Positions 43,508 through 53,355 of a stretch of 64,000 nucleotides of DNA are shown here, in pieces; positions within the stretch are counted from its first letter, which is position 1; each line of letters begins with the position of its first letter. Source of the DNA: Bacteroidales bacterium CF (GTDB lineage Bacteria > Bacteroidota > Bacteroidia > Bacteroidales > UBA932); assembly GCA_000473305.1 (NCBI GenBank), contig CP006772.1, positions 2,549,805-2,613,804 on the forward strand, given 5' to 3'. Below the pieces are notes generated by a model. That model saw only the letters and a program-made list of their open reading frames with translations, ran no database searches and was not told the origin of the DNA. The translations under genes and the position numbers were made by a program.

Positions 43508-44191
43508 TTACCGTTTTATTGTTTTACTGTAAAGGTTTTGCATTCGTGTATCAATTTCTGCAATTTCATCGGCACAAGCTTTTAATTCAGAAGAAACAGA
43601 AACCCTCTTTTCATCATCAAGTTTGTATGCCAGTTCGTGTTCGAGCGATGCCCAAAAGTCCATGGCAATGGTACGTATTTGTATTTCAACATTCACCAAT
43701 TCTGTTTTGGAAGACTGAAAAACTGGAATCGTTACAATTAGATGAAGACTCCTGTATCCGTTGGCTTTTGGGTGTTTGATGTAATCGGATTCACGAATAA
43801 GTTGAATGTCATCCTGAGAAAGAAGTAAATCTTTAATCAGATAAATATCATCGATATAGGAACAAATAACTCGCACTCCCGCGATGTCAGCTATAAATTT
43901 TTGGGCCGCCTCTACAGAAAGCTCATGCCCGCGTTTCTGTATTTTTCGCATAATGCTCGCTGGTGTTTTTACCCGCGTACTTATATTATGAATTGGATTT
44001 CGTTCCTGTGTATATTTAAATTCACTGTTCAGATTTTCGAGTTTGGTTACAATTTCACGTGTGGCCGATAAATAAAGATTTTCAATTGTAATAAAGGAAC
44101 GAATCTTTTCTGTGAGATCATCAGGTAACAAATTTCCTTTTACACCTTCAAACAAATAAAGTGTTTTTGTATATTCCGGTACAATGTTCAT
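43508..44191 (-). CDS. Small alarmone synthetase (RelQ/YjbM-like)
   Basis: A 227-aa single-domain RelA/SpoT synthetase. Motifs include RVKTPASIMRKIQKRG, IADIAGVRVICSYIDDIY, the substrate loop KANGYRSLHLIVTIPV and VEIQIRTIAMDFWASLEHEL. It makes (p)ppGpp from GTP/GDP and ATP; no hydrolase (HD) domain is present. Length and motifs match the RelQ/RelP class. Confidence 0.9.
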   Translation of the reverse strand: MNIVPEYTKTLYLFEGVKGNLLPDDLTEKIRSFITIENLYLSATREIVTKLENLNSEFKYTQERNPIHNISTRVKTPASIMRKIQKRGHELSVEAAQKFIADIAGVRVICSYIDDIYLIKDLLLSQDDIQLIRESDYIKHPKANGYRSLHLIVTIPVFQSSKTELVNVEIQIRTIAMDFWASLEHELAYKLDDEKRVSVSSELKACADEIAEIDTRMQNLYSKTIKR

Positions 44192-44243
44192 TTCTTTACA
44201 ATTAAATTGTTAATCAAAAAGTTTTATGGTAAACTTGTATTCA

Positions 44244-46694
44244 TCAAAAACTCATTTCAGCTCTGAAGAATATTCCGTTTTTGTCGGCAAAATCTGCGGT
44301 TGCATATGTTCCGCCAAGCTGATGTACATATTCCACACGCAGAACTTTAAATATATTGGTTAATCCAAATCCGATTTCAGTGTAGGGAGTACTCATCTCT
44401 GTAGTATAATAGCCCGGCAATTCGAAAACCGGTTTATATGCACTTGTAAGTTTTCCGTAATGGCTTTTAAGGGAAACTATTTCCCGTAACTTTAAACTTC
44501 TAATCAACGGAATACGGTTAAGCAAAATTCCTCCTCCGTTAAAATCCCAGTGAAAATTGGTATACAGGTTATGTGCAAAAGCAGCGTGATGTAAAAGATT
44601 AAACCTGTATTTCGCATAGCCCAGCGACATCGAACCAACGGGTTGATCCAACAAATCATAGGGAGCATCTCCAAAAAGGTAACCACCGTTTAACATGTAG
44701 CGCATAAATGTTAGTCCCATATTTACCCGTCCTACAATTGAGCCATGAAACTGGGCATATAAGCCAAAATTATTGGCATCATTGTCCGGCAAATTTACCT
44801 GCCCCAAATCCATGCTTAAGTTTATTACCGGGGTTTCGTCGATGTAGTAAACGCGTGTAAAATAATATTTATCGTAATACTGCCCGAAGGCCAGGCGGGT
44901 ATTAAACAAAACACCGTAATTATTATAGGTATGATAATCCATATTACTACGGGTAAAATGTACATCCGGGGTTTCTATATTATGAAGGAAATAGGGAGAT
45001 ATTTCAACGTTAATATTTTCGTTGGCATTATATTCAAAAATAAAATTAAAGCTTTTCTCCTCCTTTAAATAAGGATTCTTCTCCCGGCTGGTAAGTGCAG
45101 CAATAAAATTTCCGTTTCCGCGTGTGTTTGGGTTTTTTTTGATAAACCGAAGGTATTTGTCCTGGGAAACCAGGTTGTAATCATTGGAATAATTCGCCCT
45201 GAAAATAAATTTATCTTTGTCTAATGGCTGGTAAGCCATATTAGCCCCGAATTTTAACTCATTGCTTTTTGTTCCGTAGCCCAAGAAGCCACCCACAGTA
45301 AAATGTTCGAACATTTTTTCACCGGTTCGTAATGGAAGGGAAAAGCGCTGTCCTTCAATGGCATTGGTGCTGTATATGTCGAATACCGGCCCGATTTCTA
45401 TTTTCCCCACATCGACGTAGCTCGTTAAAACCATTCCTCCAATAGCATCAATTCCCTTTACAACGGAGTTCTCCTTCAATTTATCAACGCGCATGTAAGT
45501 TCCTTCGTCCAAATGGTTGGTGGATGCAAATTCAGGCTGGTTTTTCCAGTTTCGTGGTTTCACTGCATCTAACTGTTTCGATGTAGAATATTTTGTAGTT
45601 TTTGTTACCAGCCAGTTACCGCTGGAAATTTCGTCAAATCGCTGAGAACCATATTTTGAGGCTGTATCTTTATTTAGGGTAAGCGCCATGTTCAGGCTAA
45701 TCTCCTGATCACTGTAAAACCATTTGTCTTTATCGGTTTTTGAATAGTTTACATTCGCTTTAAACCCATTCACAAAATTTATATTTGCCTCTTTTTGTAC
45801 ATAAGCAAAAATTCGGGTAAGGGCAAACGTGCTGTCTTCAACTGTAAAACGGCCGGTAAATAAAGGATTATATTTATTTTTCGGAGTAAAAGAAAAGCTA
45901 AAATATTTGGTGTCGTTTATATATGTACTGTCGTTTAAATAAAAATCATAGTGCAGTTGTGCCGAGTTACTTAAAGGTGAGGTCATACCCCGCCCAAGAA
46001 TGTTAATTTGATCTTTATAAAAGTCTAAATCTATAACTACATTTAAAAGGATTAAACTTTCTATCGTTTGGTTTAATTTTGGGAAAATACCATCTTTCCT
46101 GTCATACACAACACTATCTTTCCCATTGACACTTTTTTCACCCAGCTCGGCAAGGTAAATTGGTGAAAACCGTAAACTCTGCCCATCCAGCTTCATGGTC
46201 ACTTCATCCATGTTACTGATAATCCGGTTTACTTTGGAAGTAGAGTCAATAGCCACATAAACTGCCGTTCGTGCAAAAGTTTTATAATCACTGGTTTTTA
46301 GGATGTTTTCACGGTTCTCCTTTTTTCTCTCCAAAATCTTTTTTAACAAAACTTTTGCTCTCGAAACTTCAGGTTTTACTGTTACTTCATTGATTTCCTG
46401 TATTTCCTCTTTCATAAATACAGTAAGCGGATTGTTAGTTATCGTTTTTGCCGGAATCTCTTCTTTTAGATAACCAACTGTTGACACACAGAGTGTATCC
46501 TTCTGGGATAATTTCAGTTTAAATTCTCCATTTAAATCCGACATAGTCCCGGTGGTGGTGCCTTTTATCCACACATTTGAAAATGGAATTGGCTCATTAT
46601 TTTTTTTGTCTTTTACAAAACCGGTAATTTCCTGGGAAATAGCTCCAAGATATATCATGGTCAAAAAAATGACCAGTGTAATTTTATGTAACAT
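44244..46694 (-). CDS. DUF5686 outer-membrane protein with CarboxypepD_reg domain
   Basis: An 816-aa outer-membrane protein with a signal peptide (MLHKITLVIFLTMIYLGAIS), an N-terminal carboxypeptidase-regulatory-like domain (ITGFVKDKKNNEPIPFSNVW, GTMSDLNGEFKLKL) and a long DUF5686 region that ends in a beta-barrel with many aromatic strands; the last residues are FFRAEMSF. This is a common Bacteroidota family of unknown function. It starts 3 bp after the CDP-alcohol phosphatidyltransferase gene in the same transcription unit. Confidence 0.88.
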   Translation of the reverse strand: MLHKITLVIFLTMIYLGAISQEITGFVKDKKNNEPIPFSNVWIKGTTTGTMSDLNGEFKLKLSQKDTLCVSTVGYLKEEIPAKTITNNPLTVFMKEEIQEINEVTVKPEVSRAKVLLKKILERKKENRENILKTSDYKTFARTAVYVAIDSTSKVNRIISNMDEVTMKLDGQSLRFSPIYLAELGEKSVNGKDSVVYDRKDGIFPKLNQTIESLILLNVVIDLDFYKDQINILGRGMTSPLSNSAQLHYDFYLNDSTYINDTKYFSFSFTPKNKYNPLFTGRFTVEDSTFALTRIFAYVQKEANINFVNGFKANVNYSKTDKDKWFYSDQEISLNMALTLNKDTASKYGSQRFDEISSGNWLVTKTTKYSTSKQLDAVKPRNWKNQPEFASTNHLDEGTYMRVDKLKENSVVKGIDAIGGMVLTSYVDVGKIEIGPVFDIYSTNAIEGQRFSLPLRTGEKMFEHFTVGGFLGYGTKSNELKFGANMAYQPLDKDKFIFRANYSNDYNLVSQDKYLRFIKKNPNTRGNGNFIAALTSREKNPYLKEEKSFNFIFEYNANENINVEISPYFLHNIETPDVHFTRSNMDYHTYNNYGVLFNTRLAFGQYYDKYYFTRVYYIDETPVINLSMDLGQVNLPDNDANNFGLYAQFHGSIVGRVNMGLTFMRYMLNGGYLFGDAPYDLLDQPVGSMSLGYAKYRFNLLHHAAFAHNLYTNFHWDFNGGGILLNRIPLIRSLKLREIVSLKSHYGKLTSAYKPVFELPGYYTTEMSTPYTEIGFGLTNIFKVLRVEYVHQLGGTYATADFADKNGIFFRAEMSF

Positions 46695-46697
46695 AAT

Positions 46698-47297
46698 TTA
46701 GCTGGCTTTTTCCTTCTCTTTTTTCATTACCCAATACAATCCCTTTACACCAATTTTTATATCGTCAAGCTTAAAAAGAATGAATATTTTTTCGGTGTAA
46801 GCAATTATTCCCCACGTAGCAACAACGTACAACATCCAGGGGTAGAAGCCCCAAACGAATAACACAAAAAAGAATATACTTTGGGCATATCCGGCAGAAA
46901 CGGCTGAGTATAAATGCAGTCCCGGTATTTTTCCGAACCGGGCAAATGATACAATGTAACTGAGTATAAATATTCCGAGGAACAGGAATAAAATCCAGGA
47001 ATGGGGCTTAATGTCGGTCCATTTAAAAATAAATAAACCCAATATGGCCATGGCATAGGTAAAAATATCTGCCAGATTGTCAAGTGCTGCACCAAAATGT
47101 GTTTGAAGTTTAAATAGTCGCGCTATATTGCCATCTAGAACGTCACTTACAAGGCTGATGCACAGGAGAATGACAAACCATTGTTCACGGCCGGTAAGCG
47201 CCATGAAAAATATTACCGGAAATGCTAAAAGACGATATAAGCTTATAAAATTAGGGACGTTAATAATGTTTTCGCCCCGTACTGTTATCTGTTTCAT
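46698..47297 (-). CDS. CDP-alcohol phosphatidyltransferase family protein
   Basis: A 199-aa membrane enzyme with the complete family motif DGx2ARx8Gx3Dx3D, read as DGNIARLFKLQTHFGAALDN followed by LAD (about residues 54-75), and about five more helices. The family transfers an alcohol (glycerol phosphate, serine, inositol or similar) to a CDP-linked lipid. The acceptor is not known. Its position with a CdsA-like gene and a polyprenol-kinase-like gene suggests one lipid pathway. Confidence 0.9.
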   Translation of the reverse strand: MKQITVRGENIINVPNFISLYRLLAFPVIFFMALTGREQWFVILLCISLVSDVLDGNIARLFKLQTHFGAALDNLADIFTYAMAILGLFIFKWTDIKPHSWILFLFLGIFILSYIVSFARFGKIPGLHLYSAVSAGYAQSIFFFVLFVWGFYPWMLYVVATWGIIAYTEKIFILFKLDDIKIGVKGLYWVMKKEKEKAS

Positions 47298-47360
47298 TTT
47301 GTCAATGTTTAATTTTCAACTCTTTCAATTTAATGATCTTGTTTCGTTCACCATTTTTTA

Positions 47361-48467
47361 TCAGGCTGCAGCCGGTTCCTGTTTCTTTCTTTTTTTTGAA
47401 AGACTTTCAATAAAATATTCCAGCATTTTAGAAACAGAATTATTACTGGGGCCTGTTTCAACGTAATGAATGAATTTGTCTCTCTGGCTTGTATCAAATG
47501 AAAGATCGGTTTCAATGTAACTTTCAGTAAATGACATGCCCACTGAAATCAGTCTTTCAATAGCGTTCATATCTCTTCGTTCTAATTTCTTCTGAGGAAT
47601 AATATTGATGGGTAATAACCGGTTTAATGTTTCGATTATATGGCTGTTTCGAATTGATTTTTTTGCCACAAAATTCATTATTTCCGGAATTCCGGTTTCT
47701 TCCACCATTTTTGTTAAGTGTGCAGTAACTGTGTCAATCGGGATTAAATTTTGTGAGGAGTCAGGATCGACATGTACTCTTATAATTTCGTTAGGATAGC
47801 GGTTAGCCAGGCTAAACATTCTTTTGGCAAAATCAAAAATCCCATAATCGGTTTTTGTAATGCCTGTTTTTTGATTTCCGGCTACTTGTGATAATCTAAC
47901 AATGTGTCCGTTTAAGCCGTTCTTTTGAATGTTTACTTTAATAATATTTTCTGCAAATCTTTTCGATTGCTCGTAATAGTTTCTAAAAGCAGAAATGTCT
48001 TTGTTTTCATAAAATTTTTCTTCGAAAATACCATCGAGTCGGCCACAGGAATAGGCTGTTCCGATATAAAAAAATCGGGAACCCGGGGTTGCATAGTTCG
48101 AAAAAACTTTAATTGAATTTTCAACGCCATTGATATTCGTAGAAAAGATTTCATCAACCGATTTCTTATCATACTTTAAGCTGGCTGCAAAATGAAAATA
48201 ATCGACATTTCCACGAAAAATCCTTTTTAATTCGTCCCTTGGAATAGAAAAATCTTCATCGCACAAAGAATAGCCAATAACTTTCAGGTTTGGATATTCC
48301 ACATTTTCACCATCATTAATATCGGCAAGTACTTTTTTCATTCGTTCCTGAGGCGATCTTTTGTTGGTTCGAACCAGGGCTACTACTTTATATTTTTGTT
48401 TAAGCAGGTTGCTTATAAAGTGGGATGCAACGTAGCCATTGGCTCCGTTTATTACAACTGTTTTCAT
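47361..48467 (-). CDS. NAD(P)-dependent extended SDR / acyl-reductase-like protein
   Basis: A 368-aa Rossmann-fold protein. The glycine motif VVINGANGYVASHF is at residues 4-17, followed by YFHFAASLKYDKK and the catalytic YYEQSKRFAE (YxxxK) near 168. The layout is that of the NAD_binding_4 (male-sterility/thioester-reductase) family, which reduces fatty acyl-CoA or acyl-ACP, although epimerases look alike. A lipid role is inferred from the neighbouring genes. Confidence 0.75.
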   Translation of the reverse strand: MKTVVINGANGYVASHFISNLLKQKYKVVALVRTNKRSPQERMKKVLADINDGENVEYPNLKVIGYSLCDEDFSIPRDELKRIFRGNVDYFHFAASLKYDKKSVDEIFSTNINGVENSIKVFSNYATPGSRFFYIGTAYSCGRLDGIFEEKFYENKDISAFRNYYEQSKRFAENIIKVNIQKNGLNGHIVRLSQVAGNQKTGITKTDYGIFDFAKRMFSLANRYPNEIIRVHVDPDSSQNLIPIDTVTAHLTKMVEETGIPEIMNFVAKKSIRNSHIIETLNRLLPINIIPQKKLERRDMNAIERLISVGMSFTESYIETDLSFDTSQRDKFIHYVETGPSNNSVSKMLEYFIESLSKKRKKQEPAAA

Positions 48468-48543
48468 ACTTCTGTTTTTTGTTTTCTAATTGAGTTTGTT
48501 TCCTAATTTTTTCTGTTCAATCCATATCTTAAAAATTGCGGTG

Positions 48544-49218
48544 TCATAGAAATAATACTAAAATCAATACTGCACTTAACGGGATACTTAAATTATCGGA
48601 CCCCCGCCAGCTAATTAATTCTGCAAACATGGTTGTTGCAGCTACTGCCATTGCCAACCAGAATGTTTTTAAATCGAATACCCCGCGATGAAAATAAAGT
48701 GCTATAATACTTATTACAAAACTTGACGCCAGGAAAGCTCCGGAGCCTAGCCAGGTTTTGTTTAATTTTTTTCCAAACAATTTTATTCTTCCGTTGTAAG
48801 CCTTTATGTTGATTCCCAGAATGGCTGCCATCGGATCACTGATAGCCAGAATCAGCATTGGAAGAATGTATATAAATTTATTTTCCGTAAGATTTGAAAT
48901 CAAAAAGGTGATGTAAATTGAAAGCGGAAGTAGATAACTTCCAATTGATTTTCGCTTTACATCATGAATTGATTTTAACTGTTTGCCATTTCGTGTAATA
49001 AATAGTATTGTGGCAAACAAAAGCGCCAGAACCAAAATATACCAATGTGAAGGGAAAATATATGGAAATGGAACTGTGGCAAGTACCGAAACAAAATGCG
49101 CAAATTTACGAGTTATCTCTCCTGTAGGGTTAAGCCTCCGGTAAACCAACTCGTTAAAAATCAATAATAAGCCAATCCCGACTAAATATACAAACGACAA
49201 TACTACAATATTCCCCAT
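48544..49218 (-). CDS. Polyprenol/dolichol-kinase-like membrane protein
   Basis: A 224-aa protein with about seven helices and the signature shared by diacylglycerol/polyprenol kinases and CTP-dependent relatives: GEITRKFAHFVSVLATVPF near residue 33, the acidic ISDPMAAILGINI near 124, and SGAFLASSFVISI. It would phosphorylate a lipid alcohol using CTP or ATP. It is 15 bp from the (broken) CdsA-like gene. Confidence 0.75.
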   Translation of the reverse strand: MGNIVVLSFVYLVGIGLLLIFNELVYRRLNPTGEITRKFAHFVSVLATVPFPYIFPSHWYILVLALLFATILFITRNGKQLKSIHDVKRKSIGSYLLPLSIYITFLISNLTENKFIYILPMLILAISDPMAAILGINIKAYNGRIKLFGKKLNKTWLGSGAFLASSFVISIIALYFHRGVFDLKTFWLAMAVAATTMFAELISWRGSDNLSIPLSAVLILVLFL

Positions 49219-49233
49219 AACAAAATTTCCCTT

Positions 49234-49780
49234 TTAAATTCCCAAAAATGAAATAGCCAGTGCAGCCCACGCACCACCTGCAATCAAACTATCAAACCGA
49301 TCGAGAAAACCACCATGTCCGGGTATCCAGTTGCTGTAATCTTTAACTTGAAATTTTCTTTTGTAAAACGACGCAAGAATGTCTCCAATAAATGCGAAAA
49401 GAATAGTTCCAAAAGCAAACAGAAATAATTCAGGAATTGTACCGAAAAAAAGGCTTTTTAATAAAAATGCACTTACCAGTGAAATGATTGTTCCCCCAAC
49501 TACACCCCCAAGTGTTTTATTGGGACTGATATCCGGCATTATTTTAGTTTTTCCAAAAAGTTGCCCGGTTATCTGGCTGAAACTGTCAAAAATGGATAGA
49601 ATTAGAAAAGTCAGCAGAATTAAATCACGTTCGGCCAGGCTTAAAAAAAATAACCCTGCTGAAAGAATAAAATAAATCACTAATGACAGTGCGAAAAATA
49701 AAAGGTTTTGAAACTTTGACTTAACAAAAAGTCGGCTCAGCTCAAAACTTCCTACAGCAACAATAAAAATTGCCAGGTAA
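49234..49780 (-). pseudogene. CdsA-like cytidylyltransferase, C-terminal part (split by IS66)
   Basis: About 182 codons encode the conserved C-terminal region of a phosphatidate cytidylyltransferase-like membrane enzyme (LILSIFDSFSQITGQLFGKT, SPNKTLGGVVGGTII, FAFIGDILASFYKRKFQVKD and the CTP-family end WIPGHGGFLDRFDSL). The front of the gene lies on the far side of the IS66 at 52369-52550. Joining the two with one copy of the 8-bp duplication gives one frame of 242 aa. The enzyme would make CDP-diacylglycerol or a CDP-linked lipid and feed the CDP-alcohol phosphatidyltransferase. Confidence 0.9.
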
Positions 49781-49924
49781 GAAAAAACGTAAGCATTCGA
49801 CAAAACCCCTCTTTCCTATTTCTACAAAACAAACGTTCTTGCAGAGTTTGGACAATTTAGCCCATCTTGGTCAAAAGCTAACTGTTAGATAAAAAGGATG
49901 TTGAGTTACTGTGTAAAACTACGT

Positions 49925-51502
49925 TCAATCCATTTTAGACGAATCAGGACTCATTAGTGATTCTGGATGTTGCTCGATCCATTTGTCGGGCATCAGTGAA
50001 TCAAGGCTCTCTTTTTTGTCAAGGACATAGGGTAATTGGTTCAAGACATCTATAAGGTAATGCCGGGTATTAATGTTTTGTTCCCTGCAACATCCTGTGA
50101 GAGTAAAAATCATGGCTGCATTAAAAGCCGCATTGTGATTCCCGCAAAAAAGAAAATTTTTCCGTGAAACGGTAACCGGTCTGATTGCATTTTCTGCCGG
50201 ATTGTTGTCTATTTTCAGGTTGCCGTCATAAATATACCTGCTAAGCCCCTGGATTCTGCTGTAATTGTATGACATCGCCTTACCTATCTTGCTTTTTGGC
50301 AGTACCGTCTTATAGTTTTGCTCTATCCATTTTTCCAGATTCCTTATTATGGGCAAGGCCAACCTTTGCCTTTCTGCTTCTATCTGGACAGGGGAGTATT
50401 GCTTATCTTTGAAGACCCTTTCAAGTTTGTACAGCAGTTGTATCTGCCCCAATGCGTACTGGGCCAGTGTTTTGTTCTCTACTAACGAAGATTCATAATT
50501 TCGACGACAGTGTGCCCAGCAGTTAATGAGCGTTACGGAAGGATTCTTGTCAAAAATCTCGTATGCGCAATAGCCATCTGTCTGGAGTGTACCTTTGAAG
50601 TCCTTGAAGATTTCGCGGACAACTTTAGCGGAGCGGGAACCGTCCCGGTAATCAAAAAACAGGAGTTTTTCTTTCACCGCCCGTGCCATCCAAAGATACT
50701 CCTTGTCGGCTTTCTTCTTTTCCCGGTTTATTACAGGCAACGTGGTTTCGTCCGCCTGTAGGTAATTAGAAGACAGCACCCTTTCCCTGATTTTTTCATA
50801 CAAGGGTTTGATCAGGCCACAGGAAGAGGCAAACCAGTCGTTTATTGTGGTTGCAGATAGCTTAAGGCCTAGTTCCTTGAACTGTTTGGTTTGTCTGTAA
50901 AAAGGAAGGTGGTGGACATACTTTTGCAACAACAACTCTGCAATCAAGGTGGACCCCGCCGATCCTTTGTATATTGGGAGCAATGGCATCGGGGCTATAA
51001 TAATGGCAGGCATGTCCCCGACAGTGTTGGTTTGGTTTATTAAAGCGTATTTTGGCCGTACGATGTCCAGTACAAACAGTTTGCCCGGCTCAAATTCTAT
51101 GACTTTGGTATGCTCTTCTCCGATCCTCCTGTATTTGGTCAAATCTATGTCATTGGGTTCAATCACGCTTTCGACAACCGGCAACCCTTCCATTGATTCT
51201 TGTCTCGGTTTGCGAGGTTTGACCTTCTGCTGTATCATTACTTGTTCAAGCTCCTGTTCACTTGCTTTGCTGTCAGCCAGGGAGTCGATTTGGTCTGAAA
51301 GCTCGGCAAAAAGGCCTGGAAGAGGGGTGATATTAGGATATTTTTCGCTTATTGAACCGAACATCTTACGTTTGAACCATGCCAGTTGGGAAAGGAGTTC
51401 ATTGAGCTGTTTTTGCAACTCAGCCAATTGTTGGTCCTTTTGCTTCTCCCTCTCGAGAGATGCTTCCAGCATACTTATTAATGATGAAATTGATTGGTCC
51501 AC
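49925..51502 (-). CDS. tnpC: IS66 TnpC transposase (second element)
   Basis: A 525-aa IS66 transposase: coiled coil (about 10-45), LAWFKRKMFGSISEKY, the zinc-finger-like region, the DDE domain (NYLQADETTLPVI, GTLQTDGYCAYEIFD) and the IDNNPAENAIRPVTVSRKNF block holding the catalytic Glu. It is intact but clearly diverged from the first copy. Confidence 0.93.
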   Translation of the reverse strand: MDQSISSLISMLEASLEREKQKDQQLAELQKQLNELLSQLAWFKRKMFGSISEKYPNITPLPGLFAELSDQIDSLADSKASEQELEQVMIQQKVKPRKPRQESMEGLPVVESVIEPNDIDLTKYRRIGEEHTKVIEFEPGKLFVLDIVRPKYALINQTNTVGDMPAIIIAPMPLLPIYKGSAGSTLIAELLLQKYVHHLPFYRQTKQFKELGLKLSATTINDWFASSCGLIKPLYEKIRERVLSSNYLQADETTLPVINREKKKADKEYLWMARAVKEKLLFFDYRDGSRSAKVVREIFKDFKGTLQTDGYCAYEIFDKNPSVTLINCWAHCRRNYESSLVENKTLAQYALGQIQLLYKLERVFKDKQYSPVQIEAERQRLALPIIRNLEKWIEQNYKTVLPKSKIGKAMSYNYSRIQGLSRYIYDGNLKIDNNPAENAIRPVTVSRKNFLFCGNHNAAFNAAMIFTLTGCCREQNINTRHYLIDVLNQLPYVLDKKESLDSLMPDKWIEQHPESLMSPDSSKMD

Positions 51503-51572
51503 TTACTGCTTTTTGTATATATAAAAGTAGTAAATATCAGCTTAATAAGCAAGTAAAATAAGTGTTTTTTAG

Positions 51573-51932
51573 TTAAAAAGATGATAGTATTTTAAGCCTT
51601 TTCCTTCGTGAGAAAACATCCTCTTTTATACCCTCGACCATCATGACAAGGTCCTTCCACTCCATGGGAAATGAGTTACTCTCATTGTCATAATTTGGTA
51701 GTAAAAAAGTCCCTTGTTCCAGCTTCTTTATGTACAGGACAAGACCACCACGCTCTGCATGGAGTAGTTTGATGGTGTCCTTTTTCTTATTAATAAAAAT
51801 ATAAACATCTCCACTACGAACATCCTGTTTCATGTTGTTCTTGACAACACCACTGAGAGTGTAGAATGATTTCCTCATATCCGTTGCGCCTGGACAAAGG
51901 TAGTAGCGCATTGAATCATTAAGGCTGAACAT
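51573..51932 (-). CDS. tnpB: IS66 TnpB (second element)
   Basis: A 119-aa Orf2 protein with the standard opening YYLCPGATDMRKSFYTLSG and VYIFINKKKDTIKLLHAERG. Full length. Confidence 0.93.
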   Translation of the reverse strand: MFSLNDSMRYYLCPGATDMRKSFYTLSGVVKNNMKQDVRSGDVYIFINKKKDTIKLLHAERGGLVLYIKKLEQGTFLLPNYDNESNSFPMEWKDLVMMVEGIKEDVFSRRKRLKILSSF

Positions 51933-51935
51933 AGA

Positions 51936-52304
51936 CTAAAACTGATTTAGTAATGTCTTGAAAACATCAAGGTCAATGATTCCCCGCATCTTTATCTGCA
52001 GACCAGTAGGGTGGACTATCTCCAACTCCATCGATGACCTGATGCCTGGCTGTTCCGGACTAACGATATCCTGACCTACCTCATTTGCTGTATTGCCTAT
52101 GAGCATTATTGGTGATAAATGAGATGTGCTCTTATGCCCCCTGATGTCTGATCCGTCTCCCCATTTTCGTAACCAATAATAAAACGAGGACTTGGTATAT
52201 CCGTATGTTTTGCAAAAATCCTCCTTAGTAAGTCCGCTGGCCTTATATTCCATGTAAATCTCTTTGAATTTTGACTCTTGCATGCGGGTTGAATATTTTC
52301 TCAT
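51936..52304 (-). CDS. tnpA: IS66 TnpA (second element)
   Basis: A 122-aa OrfA protein with an N-terminal helix-turn-helix (LTKEDFCKTYGYTKSSFYYW) and a C-terminal strand region (MELEIVHPTGLQIKMRGI). It precedes tnpB by 3 bp. Confidence 0.9.
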   Translation of the reverse strand: MRKYSTRMQESKFKEIYMEYKASGLTKEDFCKTYGYTKSSFYYWLRKWGDGSDIRGHKSTSHLSPIMLIGNTANEVGQDIVSPEQPGIRSSMELEIVHPTGLQIKMRGIIDLDVFKTLLNQF

Positions 52305-52368
52305 AGTTTTTGCCCAAAGGTAAAACCTATGGAATACCGTTACAATATGTATTCGCTCGAATACTTAC

Positions 52369-52550
52369 GAAAAAACAACCGGTTGAATAGTAATGCTAAA
52401 AAATAAAATATTTATGATTATAAAATAAACTCCAAATTTTGTGTAGCTTTTTCGTGCCACATCCCGATCTTTTTTTCTGTTTATCAGGTAAAAGCCAATT
52501 CCGCCCAAAACAAAATAGATCAATATAATTTTGTAAATCAGTTGTTCCAT
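52369..52550 (-). pseudogene. CdsA-like cytidylyltransferase, N-terminal part (split by IS66)
   Basis: The first 60 codons of the cytidylyltransferase gene: two membrane helices (LIYKIILIYFVLGGIGFYL; FGVYFIIINILFFSITIQ). The frame continues into the IS66 end for one more codon and stops. Its start is 4 bp after the TauE/SafE stop, so the intact gene was in one operon with it. The bases 52369-52376 are the target duplication. Confidence 0.88.
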
Positions 52551-52554
52551 AAAA

Positions 52555-53355
52555 TTAATTTCGTCCTAAAATCATTAAGATACCTATGGCAACCATAATG
52601 ATTGCATAAGCATATTTCGCTTTACTCTCCGACTTGTCTATTTGGATTTTTGCAAGCAACCGGGGACCAATTATTGCTCCTAAAGTTGAGCCTGCTGTAA
52701 GAAAAATAACCAATGTAAGATCTATTTTTCCCACAATAAAATGAGCACCAACAGCAAAAATTGTATTTACAAGCACCGCCAATAACGATGTGCCAATAAC
52801 CATTTTGAATGGTATCCTCATTGAAAATAATCCAGCAAGGATTGGTGCTGTTCCGCTGGTGCCAAATGTTCCGGTAATTAAACCAGCTGCCAATCCAAAC
52901 GACGAGCCTTTAAGTGTTTTTAAATCCCTTGGTGATATTTTTGTCTTTTCTTTCTCTCTTTCAATAGTATTTTTTTTGGCGCTAAGAGCCATGTTTAATG
53001 CAATCAGAATAGAATAGATTCCGAAAGCGGTCTTTAATGCCAGATCACTGATTCTGCTTGTTATTTCTGCGCCAATAAAGGCCCCAATAATTCCGGTTAC
53101 CATAAAAAGCGTAGCTACCTTAAAATCAATATTGTTTTTACGATAGTGCCCCAATGAGCCAACAATGCAGATAGGTAATGTAGCTACCAGTGATGTAATA
53201 ACAGCCGCTTGGGCCGGTACCTTTAAAAGCAAAGTGAGAATGGGAAGAAAGAAAAATCCTCCGCCGCCTCCCACCATGGTTCCAAACAAACCAATGATGA
53301 ACCCCAACAACGGTAAGATGAAGTAAATATCCTGTATTTCTGAAAAGTCAATCAT
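52555..53355 (-). CDS. TauE/SafE family permease
   Basis: A 266-aa integral membrane protein with about eight helices in two related halves: GTMVGGGGGFFFLPILTLL near residues 25-43 and GLITGTFGTSGTAPILAGL near 158-176, the glycine-rich repeats of TauE/SafE exporters. The family moves sulfite, sulfoacetate and other small anions. The substrate here is unknown. It overlaps the upstream DUF6134-like gene by 8 bp. Confidence 0.88.
   Translation of the reverse strand: MIDFSEIQDIYFILPLLGFIIGLFGTMVGGGGGFFFLPILTLLLKVPAQAAVITSLVATLPICIVGSLGHYRKNNIDFKVATLFMVTGIIGAFIGAEITSRISDLALKTAFGIYSILIALNMALSAKKNTIEREKEKTKISPRDLKTLKGSSFGLAAGLITGTFGTSGTAPILAGLFSMRIPFKMVIGTSLLAVLVNTIFAVGAHFIVGKIDLTLVIFLTAGSTLGAIIGPRLLAKIQIDKSESKAKYAYAIIMVAIGILMILGRN

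Larger units (their letters stand above)
49789..52368 (-). mobile_element. IS66-family element 2 (2580 bp, complete)
   Basis: The ends are GTAAGCATTCGACAAAACC (left) and GTAAGTATTCGAGCGAATAC (right, reverse complement), the usual IS66 GTAAG terminus. The 8-bp target GAAAAAAC is at 49781-49788 and 52369-52376. It carries tnpA, tnpB and tnpC on the minus strand. It differs in sequence from the IS66 at 20.6 kb, so it arrived independently. Confidence 0.95.

Noticed and set aside
52369-52550. A separate small membrane-protein gene of 61 aa
   Set aside because: It is the N-terminal part of the CdsA-like gene; the target duplication and frame restore a single gene.
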